64,000 nt of DNA. Source: Thiotrichales bacterium. GTDB lineage: Bacteria > Pseudomonadota > Gammaproteobacteria > Thiomicrospirales > Thiomicrospiraceae. This document shows, piece after piece, positions 1 through 9,566 of the stretch. The notes beneath the pieces were generated by a model. That model did not search any database. It saw nothing but the letters and a program-made list of their open reading frames with translations, and was not told where the DNA came from. How positions within the stretch are numbered: position 1 is the stretch's first letter; each line of letters begins with the position of its first letter. The stretch spans positions 1 through 64,000 of the forward strand of contig JAFGUG010000009.1 of assembly GCA_016938655.1 (NCBI GenBank). The letters run 5' to 3'. The position numbers and the translations under genes were made by a program.

Positions 1-8
1 GGACGCCA
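1..8 (+). tRNA. 3' tail of a tRNA cut by the window edge, probably tRNA-Glu
   Basis: The first eight bases, GGACGCCA, equal the last eight bases (acceptor strand, discriminator G, CCA) of the complete tRNA-Glu at 331-406. A tRNA-Gly follows four bases later, so this is best read as the end of another tRNA in the same cluster. Eight bases cannot prove the isotype. Confidence 0.5.
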
Positions 9-12
9 CTTT

Positions 13-87
13 GCGGGAATAGCTCAGCGGTAGAGCACAACCTTGCCAAGGTTGGGGTCGCGAGTTCGATCCTCGTTTCCCGCTCCA
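13..87 (+). tRNA. tRNA-Gly (anticodon GCC)
   Basis: The acceptor stem GCGGGAA pairs with TTCCCGC. The D-arm box AGCTCAGCGGTAGAGC and the T-loop GTTCGATCC are present, and the anticodon loop reads TTGCCAA (GCC). The 3' CCA is encoded. It is part of a tRNA cluster that begins to the left of the window and continues with tRNA-Glu. Confidence 0.95.
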
Positions 88-97
88 TATTTAAGTA

Positions 98-168
98 GGT
101 TGATTTAACGTTCGATTAGGCCCGAACATTAAAGCTAATTCAACCCACTGCTAATTGAGATATTAGCA
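98..168 (+). other. Structured spacer between tRNA-Gly and tRNA-Glu
   Basis: GGTTGA (98-103) can pair with TCAACC (140-145) around an inner GTTCG/CGAAC helix (110-114 with 123-127). A second hairpin has arms TGCTAAT and ATTAGCA (149-155 with 162-168). No open reading frame or known RNA family is apparent. It may be a 3' trailer structure of the tRNA transcript. Confidence 0.35.
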
Positions 169-172
169 ACTC

Positions 173-210
173 GTAAAAAAGTTAAGACTTTATTGAGTTA
201 ACTTTTTTAC
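173..210 (+). terminator. AT-rich hairpin after tRNA-Gly, possible terminator
   Basis: A perfect 13-bp inverted repeat (173-185 with 198-210, arm GTAAAAAAGTTAA) surrounds a 12-base loop. The descending arm carries six Ts. The stem is AT-rich, so strength is uncertain. Confidence 0.5.
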
Positions 211-330
211 AATTTAGTTCGTTTTTAATGTGACTAAGATCAAGGCAAAACAAAGGGGCATACAGTCGTATGTGACGTGTTTTAACGAAGAGATTGGTTT
301 CAGTAAAAATGAAATAAATGTAAAAAATCT

Positions 331-406
331 GTCCCGTTCGTCTAGAGGCCTAGGACACGGCCCTTTCACGGCTGTAACAGGGGTTCGACTCCCCTACGGG
401 ACGCCA
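331..406 (+). tRNA. tRNA-Glu (anticodon UUC)
   Basis: A 76-base tRNA with acceptor GTCCCGT/ACGGGAC, the typical Glu D-arm TCGTCTAGAGGCC, anticodon loop CTTTCAC (TTC), T-arm AGGGGTTCGACTCCCCT and encoded CCA. A strong terminator follows directly. Confidence 0.95.
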
Positions 407-412
407 CATTCT

Positions 413-440
413 AAAGCCCACTTTTTAGTGGGCTTTTTTA
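413..440 (+). terminator. Rho-independent terminator of the tRNA-Gly/Glu cluster
   Basis: The stem AAAGCCCACT/AGTGGGCTTT is followed by a T-rich tract. It starts seven bases after the CCA of tRNA-Glu. Confidence 0.85.
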
Positions 441-505
441 TTTCTAGCATTTATTCACACCCATTGCTAAACTTAAATTCATCTTAGGCAAAGCCTGTCT
501 TGTTA

Positions 506-602
506 TCTACACGGTCGTAGACACGTAATATTTACGTAAAATCAAAAAAACTTAAATTCTAAGCATCTTTGCAATTGTAGCTGGGTCAACATTCGCTACA
601 AT
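506..602 (+). promoter_or_regulatory. Promoter/operator region of gnd-zwf-pgl with three inverted repeats
   Basis: Three dyads lie in the 100 bases before gnd: TCTAC/GTAGA (506-521), ACGTAA-TAT-TTACGT (523-537) and ATTGTAGC/GCTACAAT (574-581 with 595-602). The last one contains a candidate -10 box TACAAT at 597-602, with TTGTAG as a weak -35 at 16-base spacing, so a bound regulator would cover the promoter. HexR or a LacI/GntR-type sugar regulator are guesses only. Confidence 0.45.
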
Positions 603-639
603 GGCAACTATTATTCTTTTCTACTTTTCAGGAGTGGTT

Positions 640-2088
640 ATGTCACAAGCAGATATTGGTTTGATCGGATTGGCTGTCATGGGTCAAAATTTAGTTTTAA
701 ATATGGCAGACAAGGGTTTTAAAGTTGCCGTCTATAATCGCAGTCCAGAAAAGACCAATGAGTTTCTTGAGAACCGAGTTGAAGATAAACCCATTATTGG
801 CGCTTACTCTCTAGAAGAGTTGGTTAAATCGCTCAAGGCACCCAGAAAAGTCATGCTCATGGTTAAGGCAGGAGAAGTGGTCGATAGCTTCATTAAACAG
901 CTAATCCCTTTGCTTGATAAAGGTGACATTGTTATCGATGGTGGTAACTCTTTGTATACCGATTCTGATCGTAGAACCAAATGGTTAGCCGATGAAGGTC
1001 TTCTGTTTATTGGTACGGGTGTCTCTGGTGGCGAAGAGGGCGCGCGTAATGGCCCTTCGATTATGCCGGGTGGCAATCCACAAGCTTGGGAGTCGGTAAA
1101 ACCGATCTTTCAAGCTATCTCAGCCAAATCCGATGGTGAGCCATGTTGTGACTGGGTGGGTTCCGACGGGGCTGGTCATTATGTCAAAATGGTTCACAAC
1201 GGAATTGAATACGGCGACATGCAACTCATTTCAGAAGCTTATCAATTAATGCGTGAAGGCTTAGGCATGAGTGCCGATGAGTGCCAAGTTGTTTTTGCGG
1301 ATTGGAATAAAGGCGTTCTCGACTCTTATCTTATTGAAATAACAGCCGATATCCTTACTTTTAAAGACAGTGATGGCGCGCCGTTAGTTGACAAGATTTT
1401 AGATGCAGCAGGCCAAAAAGGCACCGGTAAATGGACAGGCATTAACTCCTTGGATATGGGCGTGCCACTGACCTTAATTACCGAATCCGTTTATGCTCGC
1501 TGTTTATCAGCCCTTAAAGATGAACGCGTGACTGCTTCTAGTATCTACCCTCGCGGTGAAGCACCAACGGTTGAAAATAAGCAGGCCACCTTGCAAGCGA
1601 TTCACGATGCGCTTTATGCCTCTAAAATCATCTCTTACACTCAAGGCTATATGCTCATGAAAGAGGCGGCAAAAGAGTATGGTTGGGACTTAAATTATGG
1701 TGGAATTGCTTTAATGTGGCGTGGTGGCTGCATTATTCGAAGCACGTTCTTAGCTGAGATTAAACGCGCTTATGATGAAAAACCAGAACTACAAAATTTA
1801 TTGCAGGACAGTTTCTTTGAACAAGCCATTAAAACATCAGAAAGCAACTGGCGTAAAGCCATCATCTTTGGTATCCAGCAGAGTATACCAACGCCCGCTT
1901 TGAGTTCCGCTTTAGCCTTCTTTGATGGTTATCGAAGTGCAACTTGTTCGGCCAATATGCTGCAAGCACAACGTGATTACTTTGGTGCCCACACCTATGA
2001 ACGCGTTGATGCACCACGTGGCGAGCGTTTTCACACCGACTGGATTCGTTCTGGCGGTAATATCAGCTCTAGCAGTTACGAGGTTTAA
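640..2088 (+). CDS. gnd: 6-phosphogluconate dehydrogenase, decarboxylating
   Basis: It oxidises 6-phosphogluconate to ribulose 5-phosphate and CO2 with NADP, the third step of the oxidative pentose phosphate pathway in the cytosol. The 482-residue protein has the N-terminal nucleotide-binding motif GLIGLAVMG (residues 7-15), the substrate segment VSGGEEGA and the catalytic lysine 183 in HYVKMVHNG, matching the usual ~470-residue family. The start is the ATG at 640, with AGGAG five bases before it; an in-frame ATG at 601 lies inside the promoter dyad and has no ribosome site. It is the first gene of the operon with zwf (5-base gap) and pgl. Confidence 0.96.
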   Translation: MSQADIGLIGLAVMGQNLVLNMADKGFKVAVYNRSPEKTNEFLENRVEDKPIIGAYSLEELVKSLKAPRKVMLMVKAGEVVDSFIKQLIPLLDKGDIVIDGGNSLYTDSDRRTKWLADEGLLFIGTGVSGGEEGARNGPSIMPGGNPQAWESVKPIFQAISAKSDGEPCCDWVGSDGAGHYVKMVHNGIEYGDMQLISEAYQLMREGLGMSADECQVVFADWNKGVLDSYLIEITADILTFKDSDGAPLVDKILDAAGQKGTGKWTGINSLDMGVPLTLITESVYARCLSALKDERVTASSIYPRGEAPTVENKQATLQAIHDALYASKIISYTQGYMLMKEAAKEYGWDLNYGGIALMWRGGCIIRSTFLAEIKRAYDEKPELQNLLQDSFFEQAIKTSESNWRKAIIFGIQQSIPTPALSSALAFFDGYRSATCSANMLQAQRDYFGAHTYERVDAPRGERFHTDWIRSGGNISSSSYEV

Positions 2089-2093
2089 ACAGT

Positions 2094-3596
2094 ATGGCTC
2101 AGCACACCCCTTGTACTTACGTTATCTTTGGCGCAACAGGTAACTTATCTTTAACCAAGCTGATGCCCGCTTTTTATCACCTTGAAAGTGAAATGCGGTT
2201 AGCAGACGAGGTGAATATTGTTGCAATAGGTCGCCGTGATATGACCAATACCGATTGGAAAAAAATGGTGTTGGAGTCCATTGAGCAAGCTGCCAGAGGC
2301 GGCATCAATAAGAGCACGTTTAAAAAATTCTCTAAACGCCTCACGTATTTTAAGATGGATATCAACGACAAGAAAAAGTATCCCGAGCTACAACAGTTTA
2401 TTTGCGATAAAGGTTGGTCATGTAATATGGCTTTTTATCTATCTATGAGTCCATCGGATTTTGGCCCGGTTGTCAGACATCTTGGAGAAGAGGGGTTGTT
2501 AGACCAAGCGAATGGCTGGAAGCGTGTTGTCTTAGAAAAGCCATTTGGCTATGATTATGAATCTGCGAAAGCATTGCAGTATCAGCTCAATCATTATCTA
2601 ACGGAAGAGCAAACGTATCGCATTGACCACTATCTTGGAAAAGGCATGGTGCAAAATATTATGGTTTTCCGTTTTGCTAATTTGTTGATGGAGCCTTTGT
2701 GGAATCGCAATTACATCGACCACATCCAAATTACTCATGCTGAAGACAAACCCATTGGCAGTCGAGCCGGTTATTACGATAACAGCGGTGCGATGCGAGA
2801 CATGATTCAGAGCCATTTGCTACAGCTGCTTGCGTTAGTTGCCATGGAACCCCCAGCCTCTATGGAAGCGGAAGCTCTGCGAGATGAGAAAGTCAAACTG
2901 CTTAACTCGATTCGTCCGATCACCAAAAAACACGTTAATGGTCAGTCTTATCGTGCTCAATACGGTGAAGGTATGATCAATGATAAAGCCGTAAAATCGT
3001 ATCTGCAAGAAGAGGGTGTGGATGCAGACAGTGTTACTGAAACCTATGCTGCATTGAAATTATATATTGATAATTGGCGCTGGGAAGGCGTGCCTTTTTA
3101 CCTACAAACAGGTAAAAATATGCCAAAAAATCAAACGCTTATTTCGATTTGCTTTAAACACCCTCCGCAACAGTTTTTTAAAGCAACGCAAGTTAAAAAG
3201 ATGGAACCCAACTGGATTGTATTTAGCATTCAACCCAACGAGGCCATTAAGTTGGAGATGACAGCCAAACAACCGGGGCTTGAAATTGACACTCGCCAAA
3301 TCAGCTTAGATGCCAGTTTGTGTGAGCCGGGCGATCATACGAACGATGCTTATGAAGAATTGTTACTCGATGTTATTAAAGGTGACCGATCTCTGTTCTT
3401 GCGTTATGACGAAGTCAAAGCTGCTTGGAATGTGGTTGATCCTGTTATTAAAACTTGGGCAACCAACAGTGGTTACATCGATACTTACGCATCCGGTACT
3501 TGGGGGCCTAAAGACTCTAATAAGTTATTTGATCACCCAGAACAGTCTTGGCGACACCATGTTGAACCTAGTAAAAATGGCTGCACACCGCAATGA
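2094..3596 (+). CDS. zwf: Glucose-6-phosphate 1-dehydrogenase
   Basis: It catalyses the first, NADPH-forming step of the oxidative pentose phosphate pathway. The 500-residue protein shows the N-terminal dinucleotide fold with GATGNL in place of the common GASGDL, the family substrate-binding motif RIDHYLGK (residues 176-183), and a downstream [11 protein letters not shown] block. Residue 184 is Gly where most family members have Glu. It lies five bases after gnd, and its stop overlaps the pgl start (ATGA), so the three are cotranscribed and probably translationally coupled. Family assignment is certain; the two motif changes may affect cofactor use. Confidence 0.95.
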   Translation: MAQHTPCTYVIFGATGNLSLTKLMPAFYHLESEMRLADEVNIVAIGRRDMTNTDWKKMVLESIEQAARGGINKSTFKKFSKRLTYFKMDINDKKKYPELQQFICDKGWSCNMAFYLSMSPSDFGPVVRHLGEEGLLDQANGWKRVVLEKPFGYDYESAKALQYQLNHYLTEEQTYRIDHYLGKGMVQNIMVFRFANLLMEPLWNRNYIDHIQITHAEDKPIGSRAGYYDNSGAMRDMIQSHLLQLLALVAMEPPASMEAEALRDEKVKLLNSIRPITKKHVNGQSYRAQYGEGMINDKAVKSYLQEEGVDADSVTETYAALKLYIDNWRWEGVPFYLQTGKNMPKNQTLISICFKHPPQQFFKATQVKKMEPNWIVFSIQPNEAIKLEMTAKQPGLEIDTRQISLDASLCEPGDHTNDAYEELLLDVIKGDRSLFLRYDEVKAAWNVVDPVIKTWATNSGYIDTYASGTWGPKDSNKLFDHPEQSWRHHVEPSKNGCTPQ

Positions 3597-4297
3597 CAAA
3601 GTTGATTTACCCACCTGATTGGACAGTCTTTGATTCGGCAGAAGACGTCGCGCATTTTGCTGTTAATCAAATATTGGACATTGCACAACAGTCTATAGAA
3701 TTGGCTGGTGCATTTCATTTGGTAACAGCAGGTGGTACAACCCCTTTGCAGGTTTATCGCCAACTGCTCACACATGATAGTGATACAAACATTGACTGGT
3801 CCAAATGGCATATCTATATGGGAGATGAACGTTGCTTACCGGCTGATGATCCAGAACGAAATAGCTTGGCACTGCAACAGGCCTGGTTAAATAAAAGTTC
3901 CATCCCTTTGAAAAATCAACACTTTATGCCAGCAGAATTAGGTGCTAAAGAAGCGGTTAATAAGTATGAGAAGGTGGTGAAAGGGGTGGTTTTTGATTGT
4001 GTCCTTTTAGGCATGGGAGAAGATGGGCACACAGCGAGTCTATTTCCAGGCCATCAACACACGGAAGAGCAGTATCAGTTAGTACAAACGGAGTATCATT
4101 CACCCAAACCGCCTGCTGAAAGAGTCACACTTTCGAGTGCGTGTTTAAGTAATAGCCAGAATGTTATTAAACTCATTACCGGAGAGGGTAAACGCGCGGC
4201 AATGCAGCTTTGGTTAGAGGGTAAAGCTTTGCCAATTAAAAAAGTTCAGGGACAAATAACTCTTACTTTAATTAGCAAAGAAAGTCTTCCAACCTAG
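3593..4297 (+). CDS. pgl: 6-phosphogluconolactonase
   Basis: It hydrolyses 6-phosphogluconolactone, the second step of the pathway, so this operon encodes all three oxidative-branch enzymes. The 234-residue protein is of the NagB/devB-type Pgl family: TAGGTTP phosphate loop, [17 protein letters not shown] block and [16 protein letters not shown] motif. Start overlaps the zwf stop by four bases. A CAGGCCTG palindrome (3878-3885) lies inside the gene and encodes Gln-Ala-Trp. It ends convergently to relA. Confidence 0.94.
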   Translation: MTKLIYPPDWTVFDSAEDVAHFAVNQILDIAQQSIELAGAFHLVTAGGTTPLQVYRQLLTHDSDTNIDWSKWHIYMGDERCLPADDPERNSLALQQAWLNKSSIPLKNQHFMPAELGAKEAVNKYEKVVKGVVFDCVLLGMGEDGHTASLFPGHQHTEEQYQLVQTEYHSPKPPAERVTLSSACLSNSQNVIKLITGEGKRAAMQLWLEGKALPIKKVQGQITLTLISKESLPT

Positions 4298-4331
4298 CTT
4301 ATCAATTAAAAATTAAACGATTAATTCACAA

Positions 4332-4347
4332 TCAGCAGGCCTGCTGA
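4332..4347. repeat. Dispersed palindrome copy (16-bp perfect) between pgl and relA
   Basis: TCAGCAGGCCTGCTGA is a perfect 16-bp palindrome carrying the 12-bp form of the dispersed element. It sits between the convergent ends of pgl and relA, followed by a T-containing tract, so as RNA it could also form a terminator hairpin for either gene. Confidence 0.85.
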
Positions 4348-4364
4348 ATTTTAATTAACCGTTT

Positions 4365-6497
4365 TTAAAGCTTACTGATGGTTGCTGAATCGACATTTTT
4401 GATGCGTTCAATGGTATCTAAAACATCCCCCAAATGAGTTGCAGGGTTAACTTCTAAGGTCAATTTCATAAAGACGCTGCGTTGTTCACTGTCTGTATTA
4501 GTTTCTGAAGCAATCAGGTTAATATCTAAATCCGTTAAAGCCCCCATCACATCACGCAATAGTCCTTTGCGATCAAAGGCACTCACCAACAATTCAGCAT
4601 CAAAACACTCACTTTCGATATTGTTATTCCAAGAGACTTCAATAATGCGCTGAAGTTCATCATGTGTTAAATTCAACATATTGGGGCAATCACTGGTGTG
4701 TATCGTTACTCCACGGCCTCGGGTGACATAACCCACAATATCGTCTCCCATCTCTGGCTGGCAACATGGCGCTAAGTGGGTTGTGATTTGCGGTGCGCCT
4801 AAAACATAAGCATGTCGTCCCTCAGGAATGGGTTCAACTTTTTTAGGTTTGAAAACAAAGGTTTTTTGAGTCGGTTTAAGCTTTTCTTGAATGGCATTGG
4901 CAATTTGGCGTTCATTGAGCTTGCCCTTGCCTATCATCTCGTAAAGCTCTTGTGTGTTGCTTAGTTTAAACCGTTTAACAATGTCAGAAGGCTTGACAGA
5001 AACAGCATGTAAGCGTTTGATTTCACGGGCATATAATGCCTCACCGGCCTCAATATTCTGAGCTTTATCTTGTTTATTGAACCAGTTTTTAACCTTGGCT
5101 CTGGAGCTGCTGCTATTTAGATAGCCAAGGTTAGGATTGAGCCAGTTTCGACTTGGGCCACCCGTTTTTACTGTTAAAACTTCAACCCGATCCCCCGTTT
5201 TTAACTGTGTAGTCAGCGGCTGAATGCGGCCATTGATTTTGGCTCCACGACAACCATGACCCAATTCGGTGTGAATGTTATAAGCAAAATCGAGCGGTGT
5301 CGCCCCTTGTCTAAGGGTCACAATGTCGTTAGTTGGGGTCATGACATAGATATGCTGGCTCTGCAACTCATTGCGAATTTCATTAAAGACTTCAGGATCA
5401 TCGCTGCTTTCAAGCAATTGTCGAATGTTACTAATACTGCGCTCTAATCGTTCATCAACGCCTTTACCGCCTTCTTTGTAGCGCCAATGTGCGGCAACCC
5501 CAAACTCTGAGTAATGGTGCATATCGTGCGTGCGAATCTGAATTTCAACGGTTTTGTTCTCAGGCCCAATAATGACGGTATGGATCGACTGATAACCATT
5601 GTCTTTGGGTGAGGCGATGTAGTCGTCAAATTCATCTTTAACGTAATTCCAATGGCTGTGAATTAATCCTAATGCTTCGTAACAATCTTTAATGGTATCG
5701 ACATGAATACGCACCGCACGTAAGTCGTAAAGTTCATCAATTGGCAGACCTTTACGTTGCATTTTTTTCCAGATACTAAAAATGTGCTTTGGTCGGCCAC
5801 TTACTTTTGCGGTTATATCACCCGAATCGAGAAGCGTTTCAATCGTGGTTAAAAAAGAACGGATGTACGCTTCTCGATCATTACGTTTAGAATCGAGTTG
5901 TTTGGCGATGCGCTTGTATTCTTCAGGTTGCAGGAAGCGGAAAGAAAGGTCTTCTAGTTCCCATTTCAATTGTGCCATGCCAAGTCGATTGGCAAGCGGC
6001 GCAAAGATAAGATCCGTCTCTTCTGAGATCTGTTTTTGAACATCACCATTTTCAAACTTAAGATGACGCATTCTAGAAACGCGATATGCCAGCTTGACGA
6101 TCATAATACGAATATCTGACGTCATGGCTAGAAGCATTTGTCTCAATCGTTCATTCTGGACATCCGAACGACCAACATACAACTCTTTGAAATGATTTAA
6201 GCGCCGAATACCATCAACCAGATCTGCAGTTTGTTCACCAAAATGCGTTTTGATATATTCAAGGCCGTAAACAGTCTCAACGTTTGCATCACTCAGGAGG
6301 GCGGCAATTAAGGTTTCGGAGTCGACCAATACGCTTGATAGAATTATGGCAACATCGACGCTTCTAACAAAACTTGTAGCAGGTAGGTTTTTTGCCTCAA
6401 TGGCAATCTCACAGGCCTGTTGAGCTTTTATAAGCATGTCGCCACTGAGCTCAGTTGCATCAAATAAACATTTAAAAAGTTCGCTGGAATTTGTCAT
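4365..6497 (-). CDS. relA: GTP pyrophosphokinase RelA, (p)ppGpp synthetase
   Basis: It makes the stringent-response alarmone on stalled ribosomes. The 710-residue protein has, in order, a degenerate hydrolase-like domain (about 40-170) lacking the His-Asp pair, the synthetase domain (about 190-345) with the RelA-type acidic motif EFDD (289-292) and NGYQSIHT, a TGS domain (about 390-450), a Cys/His-containing segment near 575-610 and a C-terminal ACT domain. EFDD together with the missing HD pair separates RelA from bifunctional SpoT. It is monocistronic and convergent to pgl. A CAGGCCTG copy (6412-6419) encodes Gln-Ala-Cys near the N-terminus. Confidence 0.93.
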   Translation of the reverse strand: MTNSSELFKCLFDATELSGDMLIKAQQACEIAIEAKNLPATSFVRSVDVAIILSSVLVDSETLIAALLSDANVETVYGLEYIKTHFGEQTADLVDGIRRLNHFKELYVGRSDVQNERLRQMLLAMTSDIRIMIVKLAYRVSRMRHLKFENGDVQKQISEETDLIFAPLANRLGMAQLKWELEDLSFRFLQPEEYKRIAKQLDSKRNDREAYIRSFLTTIETLLDSGDITAKVSGRPKHIFSIWKKMQRKGLPIDELYDLRAVRIHVDTIKDCYEALGLIHSHWNYVKDEFDDYIASPKDNGYQSIHTVIIGPENKTVEIQIRTHDMHHYSEFGVAAHWRYKEGGKGVDERLERSISNIRQLLESSDDPEVFNEIRNELQSQHIYVMTPTNDIVTLRQGATPLDFAYNIHTELGHGCRGAKINGRIQPLTTQLKTGDRVEVLTVKTGGPSRNWLNPNLGYLNSSSSRAKVKNWFNKQDKAQNIEAGEALYAREIKRLHAVSVKPSDIVKRFKLSNTQELYEMIGKGKLNERQIANAIQEKLKPTQKTFVFKPKKVEPIPEGRHAYVLGAPQITTHLAPCCQPEMGDDIVGYVTRGRGVTIHTSDCPNMLNLTHDELQRIIEVSWNNNIESECFDAELLVSAFDRKGLLRDVMGALTDLDINLIASETNTDSEQRSVFMKLTLEVNPATHLGDVLDTIERIKNVDSATISKL

Positions 6498-6673
6498 AAG
6501 TTAATTCTAATAAGGATGTTTTAAACTAAAGCCTTATTCTATAAAAATTAGAGTGACTAGTTCGTATTTATTAGTAAAAATCGAAAAATTAACCGATATC
6601 AATTTCCATTTAAAAATTAATAGGAATATAAGACTAACTTATTAAGATGCTTATGTATTTAAAGCAAATAGGT

Positions 6674-6679
6674 TATAAT
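6674..6679 (+). promoter_or_regulatory. Candidate -10 box for the Tat lipoprotein gene
   Basis: A perfect TATAAT lies 36 bases before the chosen ATG. The best -35 at 17-base spacing (TTATGT, 6651-6656) is weak, so only the -10 is well supported. Confidence 0.45.
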
Positions 6680-6715
6680 TCGCGTAATTATTTATTTCAC
6701 AGAGGAAATAGCCTG

Positions 6716-8713
6716 ATGGACAGAAGAGAATTTTTAACTTTAACAAGCAAACTTGCTGCATCAGCCGCCATTCCAGCCACTCTTTATGGGTGTGGTGGCG
6801 GGTCAAGTTCTTCTGTTGAATCACTGTCTTCAGTGGATGCAAGAGTCGTTGACATCAATACGCAACAGGCGACAATTGACTCTACCAATGGAAGTTTAAA
6901 CACAGCGTTAACGAATGATTTAATTGGTTCAAATTCTGCTAGCTCTTCAAGTTTGATTCGCGCAACCAACGTTGCAGGTACAATCTCTGACTTCTTTGCC
7001 ACCCGTACTCCAAGCCTTTATTTTACTACGGGCGGTAATAATGTCTTTAATGATGGTCACTACCTTGATTCATCAGCTACTTTAAGTGGAACCGAGTTTT
7101 GGCAAAAAGCCATTGATTCGCATGACCAAGCGTTTTTAGATTACAAGCAACAAACAGAAAAGTTGAAAGCAGCCTTACGTATTTTTGATGCAAAAAACGT
7201 TAGTGGAACTCAATCAAATGTTTCAACGGCTTCGGTTCGTTCTGTTTCATCTGCAAATACACGTGCTGAATCATCTGGCTTGGCGGATGTTTTAGATCAA
7301 ATAATTGGTTACATTGGTACAAATTTAATTAACGCTTTACTAAGCACAAGCACCGTTACCACGATTGTTAATGCATTAATTGCAATCAACAACTACCTAG
7401 TCAGCAACGCATTCACACAATCGGTTTTATCTGAAGTGTTTACGGCTTTGAGTGGTCTTCTCGATGGCATTAAAGAAGATTCGCTCAATGGATTGTCATT
7501 TGCTAATAAAAATCAAATATTACTGAGCTTATCTAAAATTAGTGTTGCCTCTGCTGCGGTATTAGCTAACAAGCGTATCAGCGAATTAGAAACAACCCAA
7601 AACGAAGATGAGTTCGTTGAGTCTCAACTATTTTCAACGGATGTTTTGAATAAGTTATCACTAAAGTGGTTAGCTTTAGGGCAGAGTTTAGTTAACAGTA
7701 CTGTTCAGACAACTACGGGTAAAATTGACGAAGCCGTCGCTATGGGTGAATATACCGGTGAAGGCGATAACATGGTTGCGGATGAAGAAGCGAGTAATAG
7801 TTTATTTCAAACATCCGCGATTTTATCAATGACTTCTCTTGCGATGAAGACCGTATTTGGTAATGTCAGCGGTCAACTAGATGAGGAAGTTGTAACAAAT
7901 ACAGGCTTTGAAACGTCTAGTGCTGCTGACTTGTATCGTCCAATATTTACTTCTACTCGTAACAGTTACGACCAAGAACTTCAAGCTAATGCAGTAAGTT
8001 TATCTTCAGCAACAGAAGCTGGGTATCAGCAAGAGCTTAATATCTCGTCTGTATCAACGGCTTCTATCTTGCCAGATGCTGAAATGCCTCAATCAACGGA
8101 TGAAAATGCAGAAACAATTTACAGTTATGCTGCAGAAATTGCTTCCGTGGGTACTGAGGTCACTGATTTAAGCGACTTAAACTTCGCTGAATTGCTGGCG
8201 ACTTATGCTTATAACTTTGCTTCAGATACAGAAAGCGACGCGTTTGAATTTGCAATGCAAGGTATGGAATACGGTTATCTATTTGCTTCTCAAGGTGAGG
8301 ACGTTGGTATTATGGCCGATCGTATTTTATGGATGGCGGTTCAAATTGGTGTGATGGCCGACCGTATCGGTGAAATGGCAGATCGTATCGTTTATATGTC
8401 GCAATTAATTGTCTACACTGAAATCTTAATAGTTGATTTTGGTATCTTAATTTACGGAGTTATTAAACAAATCAGTAACTCAATGCTAATGGCTTTAGCA
8501 CTTATATTAGACCGTGAGTGGTATGGTGATGTAGCCACAGAACAAGCCTCATCCGAAGATGTAATCTTAACAACTATTGGTGCCAATGTTACGCAAATGC
8601 TCACTAATATGAATGAGTACTCTTTAGCTGTTCTTGATAACCAAAGCGTTTTAAGAGAATCTACTCAGTCAGCCATTGACACAATTAACTTTGCAAGTAG
8701 TGTCGAGGCCTAA
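6716..8713 (+). CDS. Tat-type secreted lipoprotein of unknown function with C-terminal heptad repeats
   Basis: No family is recognised. The 665-residue protein begins with a twin-arginine signal (DRREFL, residues 2-7), a short hydrophobic segment and a lipobox-like LYGC, so Cys26 may be lipid-modified; a Gly/Ser linker follows. The body is Ser/Thr/Asn-rich and predicted helical. Residues about 532-590 form tandem 7-residue units of the type xMADRIx. The ATG at 6716 is chosen because AGAGGAAA lies just upstream and the twin arginines follow at once; an in-frame ATG at 6647 would bury the signal. Six bases separate it from the LolA-like gene, suggesting an operon. Export by Tat is inferred. Confidence 0.75.
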   Translation: MDRREFLTLTSKLAASAAIPATLYGCGGGSSSSVESLSSVDARVVDINTQQATIDSTNGSLNTALTNDLIGSNSASSSSLIRATNVAGTISDFFATRTPSLYFTTGGNNVFNDGHYLDSSATLSGTEFWQKAIDSHDQAFLDYKQQTEKLKAALRIFDAKNVSGTQSNVSTASVRSVSSANTRAESSGLADVLDQIIGYIGTNLINALLSTSTVTTIVNALIAINNYLVSNAFTQSVLSEVFTALSGLLDGIKEDSLNGLSFANKNQILLSLSKISVASAAVLANKRISELETTQNEDEFVESQLFSTDVLNKLSLKWLALGQSLVNSTVQTTTGKIDEAVAMGEYTGEGDNMVADEEASNSLFQTSAILSMTSLAMKTVFGNVSGQLDEEVVTNTGFETSSAADLYRPIFTSTRNSYDQELQANAVSLSSATEAGYQQELNISSVSTASILPDAEMPQSTDENAETIYSYAAEIASVGTEVTDLSDLNFAELLATYAYNFASDTESDAFEFAMQGMEYGYLFASQGEDVGIMADRILWMAVQIGVMADRIGEMADRIVYMSQLIVYTEILIVDFGILIYGVIKQISNSMLMALALILDREWYGDVATEQASSEDVILTTIGANVTQMLTNMNEYSLAVLDNQSVLRESTQSAIDTINFASSVEA

Positions 8714-8719
8714 TATTTA

Positions 8720-9475
8720 ATGAGATTAAACTCTTTCAAGATCAAGATTGCTTTAACATTGGCCCTTACAGCAGCAGTAACCCCATCTGTGGCAATGGAA
8801 ACCGCTGAAGAAATCTACAAAAAAGGCGTTAAGATTTTTGTTCATAAAAGCATTGGTGCGGTGATTGATTCCACCATTCGTTATGAGAACGGTGATGAAG
8901 AGAAGCGCGCGTTCTTTTTGGGTAAAAAAGAGCACGACAAAGATAACAGTTCAATCTTAATTCTTTTTCTTGAACCGGATGACATTAAATGCACTGCGGT
9001 TTTAGTGAATAAAGAGGGTGATGAAGACAAACGTTACGCTTATTTCCCGGCTTTAAAGCGGGTTCGCATTATTCCGGAAAGTGATAAGGGAAAAGAGGTG
9101 TTTGGTATTGGTATCTCTTACGAAGATCTTGGTGAGCCACAGGGAACGTTTGAAGAGCCCAAAGAAGTTGAACGTCTAGGAGTGGTTAATTATAAGTTAA
9201 CATTGGTTGATCATGACAAGACCTCAGAATATTTTATTGATTCAACGACTTTTAAATTGAACCAGATGGATGTTTATAAAAAGGGTAAGTTAGATAAAAC
9301 TATTGTGATTAATGAGATAAAGCCCTATTTTGGAGATGATTTAATTACCTCTTGGGACATAAATTATCCGAATAGTAGTCGCTCTATTAAATATTCAATA
9401 CGCCCAGAGTCCATTAAACAAGAGTTAAGCGATAGTCTTTTTCATAAAAACAAATTGAAACGCTGTAAGTTTTAA
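8720..9475 (+). CDS. LolA-like outer membrane lipoprotein-sorting family protein
   Basis: This is a 251-residue periplasmic protein with a signal peptide ending near PSVA (about residue 25). The central part, YAYFPALKRVRII followed by GIGISYEDLG, matches the LolA-like family (COG2834/PF17131 type), whose members carry lipids or lipoproteins and are commonly encoded next to MMPL/RND exporters, as here. It follows the Tat lipoprotein gene by six bases and is convergent to the RND/barrel pair. A lipid-carrier role between the inner-membrane pump and the outer membrane is inferred. Confidence 0.8.
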   Translation: MRLNSFKIKIALTLALTAAVTPSVAMETAEEIYKKGVKIFVHKSIGAVIDSTIRYENGDEEKRAFFLGKKEHDKDNSSILILFLEPDDIKCTAVLVNKEGDEDKRYAYFPALKRVRIIPESDKGKEVFGIGISYEDLGEPQGTFEEPKEVERLGVVNYKLTLVDHDKTSEYFIDSTTFKLNQMDVYKKGKLDKTIVINEIKPYFGDDLITSWDINYPNSSRSIKYSIRPESIKQELSDSLFHKNKLKRCKF

Positions 9476-9504
9476 AAAATAGCTCTAAGTTCTTATGTTG
9501 TATT

Positions 9505-9541
9505 AAAAAACCACCTTCAATTATTTTGAAGGTGGTTTTTT
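9505..9541. terminator. Bidirectional terminator between the LolA-like and RND genes
   Basis: A perfect 16-bp inverted repeat with five-base loop; the arm is six As followed by CCACCTTCAA and the other arm ends in Ts. It can end transcription in both directions between convergent genes. Confidence 0.9.
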
Positions 9542-9566
9542 TATGCGTCTATTTTCTTGGTGTGGC

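Noticed and set aside
230-487. An 85-codon frame across the tRNA-Glu gene
   Set aside because: It runs through the tRNA and its terminator, has no ribosome site and no recognisable domain.
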